Assembly (NCBI GenBank): GCA_902478395.1
Contig: CABSKZ010000232.1
Coordinates: 1 to 5,037 of the forward strand
From: an uncultured Eubacteriales bacterium
GTDB lineage: Bacteria; Bacillota; Clostridia; UBA1381; UBA9506
DNA length: 5,037 nucleotides
Direction: 5' to 3'
In this document: in pieces, positions 4,240-5,037 of the stretch
Layout of the letters: every line of letters begins with the position of its first letter
How positions within the stretch are numbered: the first letter of the stretch is position 1
Position numbers and translations under genes: made by a program
The notes under the pieces: model-generated
Told to the model about the DNA's origin: nothing
Databases searched by the model: none
Seen by the model: the letters and a program-made list of their open reading frames with translations, nothing else

Positions 4240-5037
4240 ATGTTATGTATCAGATGTAAGAAAAATCCAGCCATGGTTTTCATCAATAAAGTCGACCCAA
4301 TTACACACAAATCCACCAATGAAGGGTATTGTCTGCATTGTGCCAAAGACCTGGGCCTTGCACCTGTAGATGATATTTTGAAAAATATGGGGATTACGGT
4401 AGAACAATATGATGAAATCAGCGACGGAATGAACCAGCTAATGAACTCTATGAGTGAATACAATCCTGAGGAATATGAAGACAGCGAGGATATGGACAAC
4501 AGCCCTCTGGCAATGATGAGCGATTTCCAACATATGCTCGGAAATATGCTGGAGGGAGGACAGGAAAAAAACGGTTATGCGGAAGGGAAGGGCGGTACGA
4601 AAACTGCTACCAAGCCCAAGAAAAAAGAGAAAAAGCGCATTCTGGACAGTTTTGGCACAAACCTTACCAAAAAAGCAAACGAACGTTTAATTGACCGGAT
4701 TATTGGAAGAGATCAGGAAATTGGAAGGGTCATACAAATTTTAAATAGACGTTCAAAGAATAATCCGGTTTTGTTGGGAGAACCCGGCGTCGGAAAAACA
4801 GCGATAGCAGAAGGCCTTGCTGTGAGAATTGCAGAAAAACGCGTACCCGCCAAGCTGTTTAACAAAGAAGTGTATTTACTCGATTTCACCGCCATCGTTG
4901 CGGGAACACAGTTCCGGGGCCAGTTTGAAGCGCGGCTGAAAAAGATTCTGGAAGAAGCAAAGGAACTGGGAAATATTATTTTGGTAATTGACGAACTGCA
5001 CAATATTGTGGGCGCAGGCGACGCGGAAGGCGCAATG
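4240..5037 (+). CDS. ATP-dependent Clp protease ATP-binding subunit with N-terminal zinc finger, ClpE-like (partial, 3' cut)
   Basis: 266 codons are open from ATG 4240 to the window edge. This is an HSP100/Clp AAA+ unfoldase expected to form a hexamer, unfold substrates with ATP and feed them to ClpP in the cytosol. Residues 3-34 hold two CXXC pairs (C3/C6 and C31/C34), a zinc finger as in ClpE and McsA. Residues 35-110 are acidic and Met-rich, and 111-133 form a Gly/Lys-rich linker. The first AAA+ module starts at LDSFGTNLTKKA (135-146), followed by IIGRDQEIGRVIQIL (154-168), Walker A GEPGVGKT (180-187), the pore-loop region GTQFRGQFE (222-230) and Walker B IILVIDELH (246-254). The double Clp_N repeat of ClpC is absent, which favours ClpE. 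The M-domain, second AAA+ module and ClpP-binding loop lie beyond the edge. The gene is divergent from sigG and has a long leader. ClpC or another Zn-finger Clp paralogue is the main alternative. Confidence 0.88.
   Translation, partial: MLCIRCKKNPAMVFINKVDPITHKSTNEGYCLHCAKDLGLAPVDDILKNMGITVEQYDEISDGMNQLMNSMSEYNPEEYEDSEDMDNSPLAMMSDFQHMLGNMLEGGQEKNGYAEGKGGTKTATKPKKKEKKRILDSFGTNLTKKANERLIDRIIGRDQEIGRVIQILNRRSKNNPVLLGEPGVGKTAIAEGLAVRIAEKRVPAKLFNKEVYLLDFTAIVAGTQFRGQFEARLKKILEEAKELGNIILVIDELHNIVGAGDAEGAM

Overview
This window looks like chromosomal DNA from a spore-forming, low-to-mid GC Gram-positive bacterium of the class Clostridia. The pointers are a complete sigma-G gene (only endospore formers carry it), A/T-rich sigma-A-type promoters with extended -10 elements, GGAGG-like ribosome binding sites, and protein sequences resembling Firmicutes homologues. 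The family or genus cannot be fixed from this sequence; an Oscillospiraceae/Ruminococcaceae-type genome is a guess.

Layout, left to right. (1) Bases 1-119 are the last 38 codons of glucose-6-phosphate isomerase. A near-consensus promoter overlaps this gene end. (2) Bases 126-442 hold no credible protein gene. They form a long leader with nested helices (about 131-300), a perfect 12-bp hairpin (313-348), a CodY-like box (301-315) and a 16-bp palindrome touching the ribosome binding site of the next gene. (3) thrC (threonine synthase) and prmA (ribosomal protein L11 methyltransferase) follow on the plus strand, 16 nt apart, and are likely co-transcribed. (4) A perfect GC-rich hairpin lies between the convergent ends of prmA and sigG. 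(5) sigG, the late forespore sigma factor, lies on the minus strand behind an excellent match to the sigma-F promoter consensus. (6) A 435-nt divergent intergenic region carries the sigG promoter, two candidate sigma-A promoters for the next gene, an imperfect repeated segment and a short palindrome. (7) The window ends inside an AAA+ Clp ATPase gene with an N-terminal zinc finger (ClpE-like). It is open to the right edge.

Most of the genes are conserved housekeeping or sporulation genes, and no mobile element, CRISPR array, tRNA or rRNA was seen. The parts most likely to hold something undescribed are the two long non-coding leaders: the structured one ahead of thrC, which could be a separate small RNA or a cis-regulator, and the one ahead of the Clp ATPase. 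The sigG regulation reads clearly: the early forespore factor sigma-F would switch on sigG.
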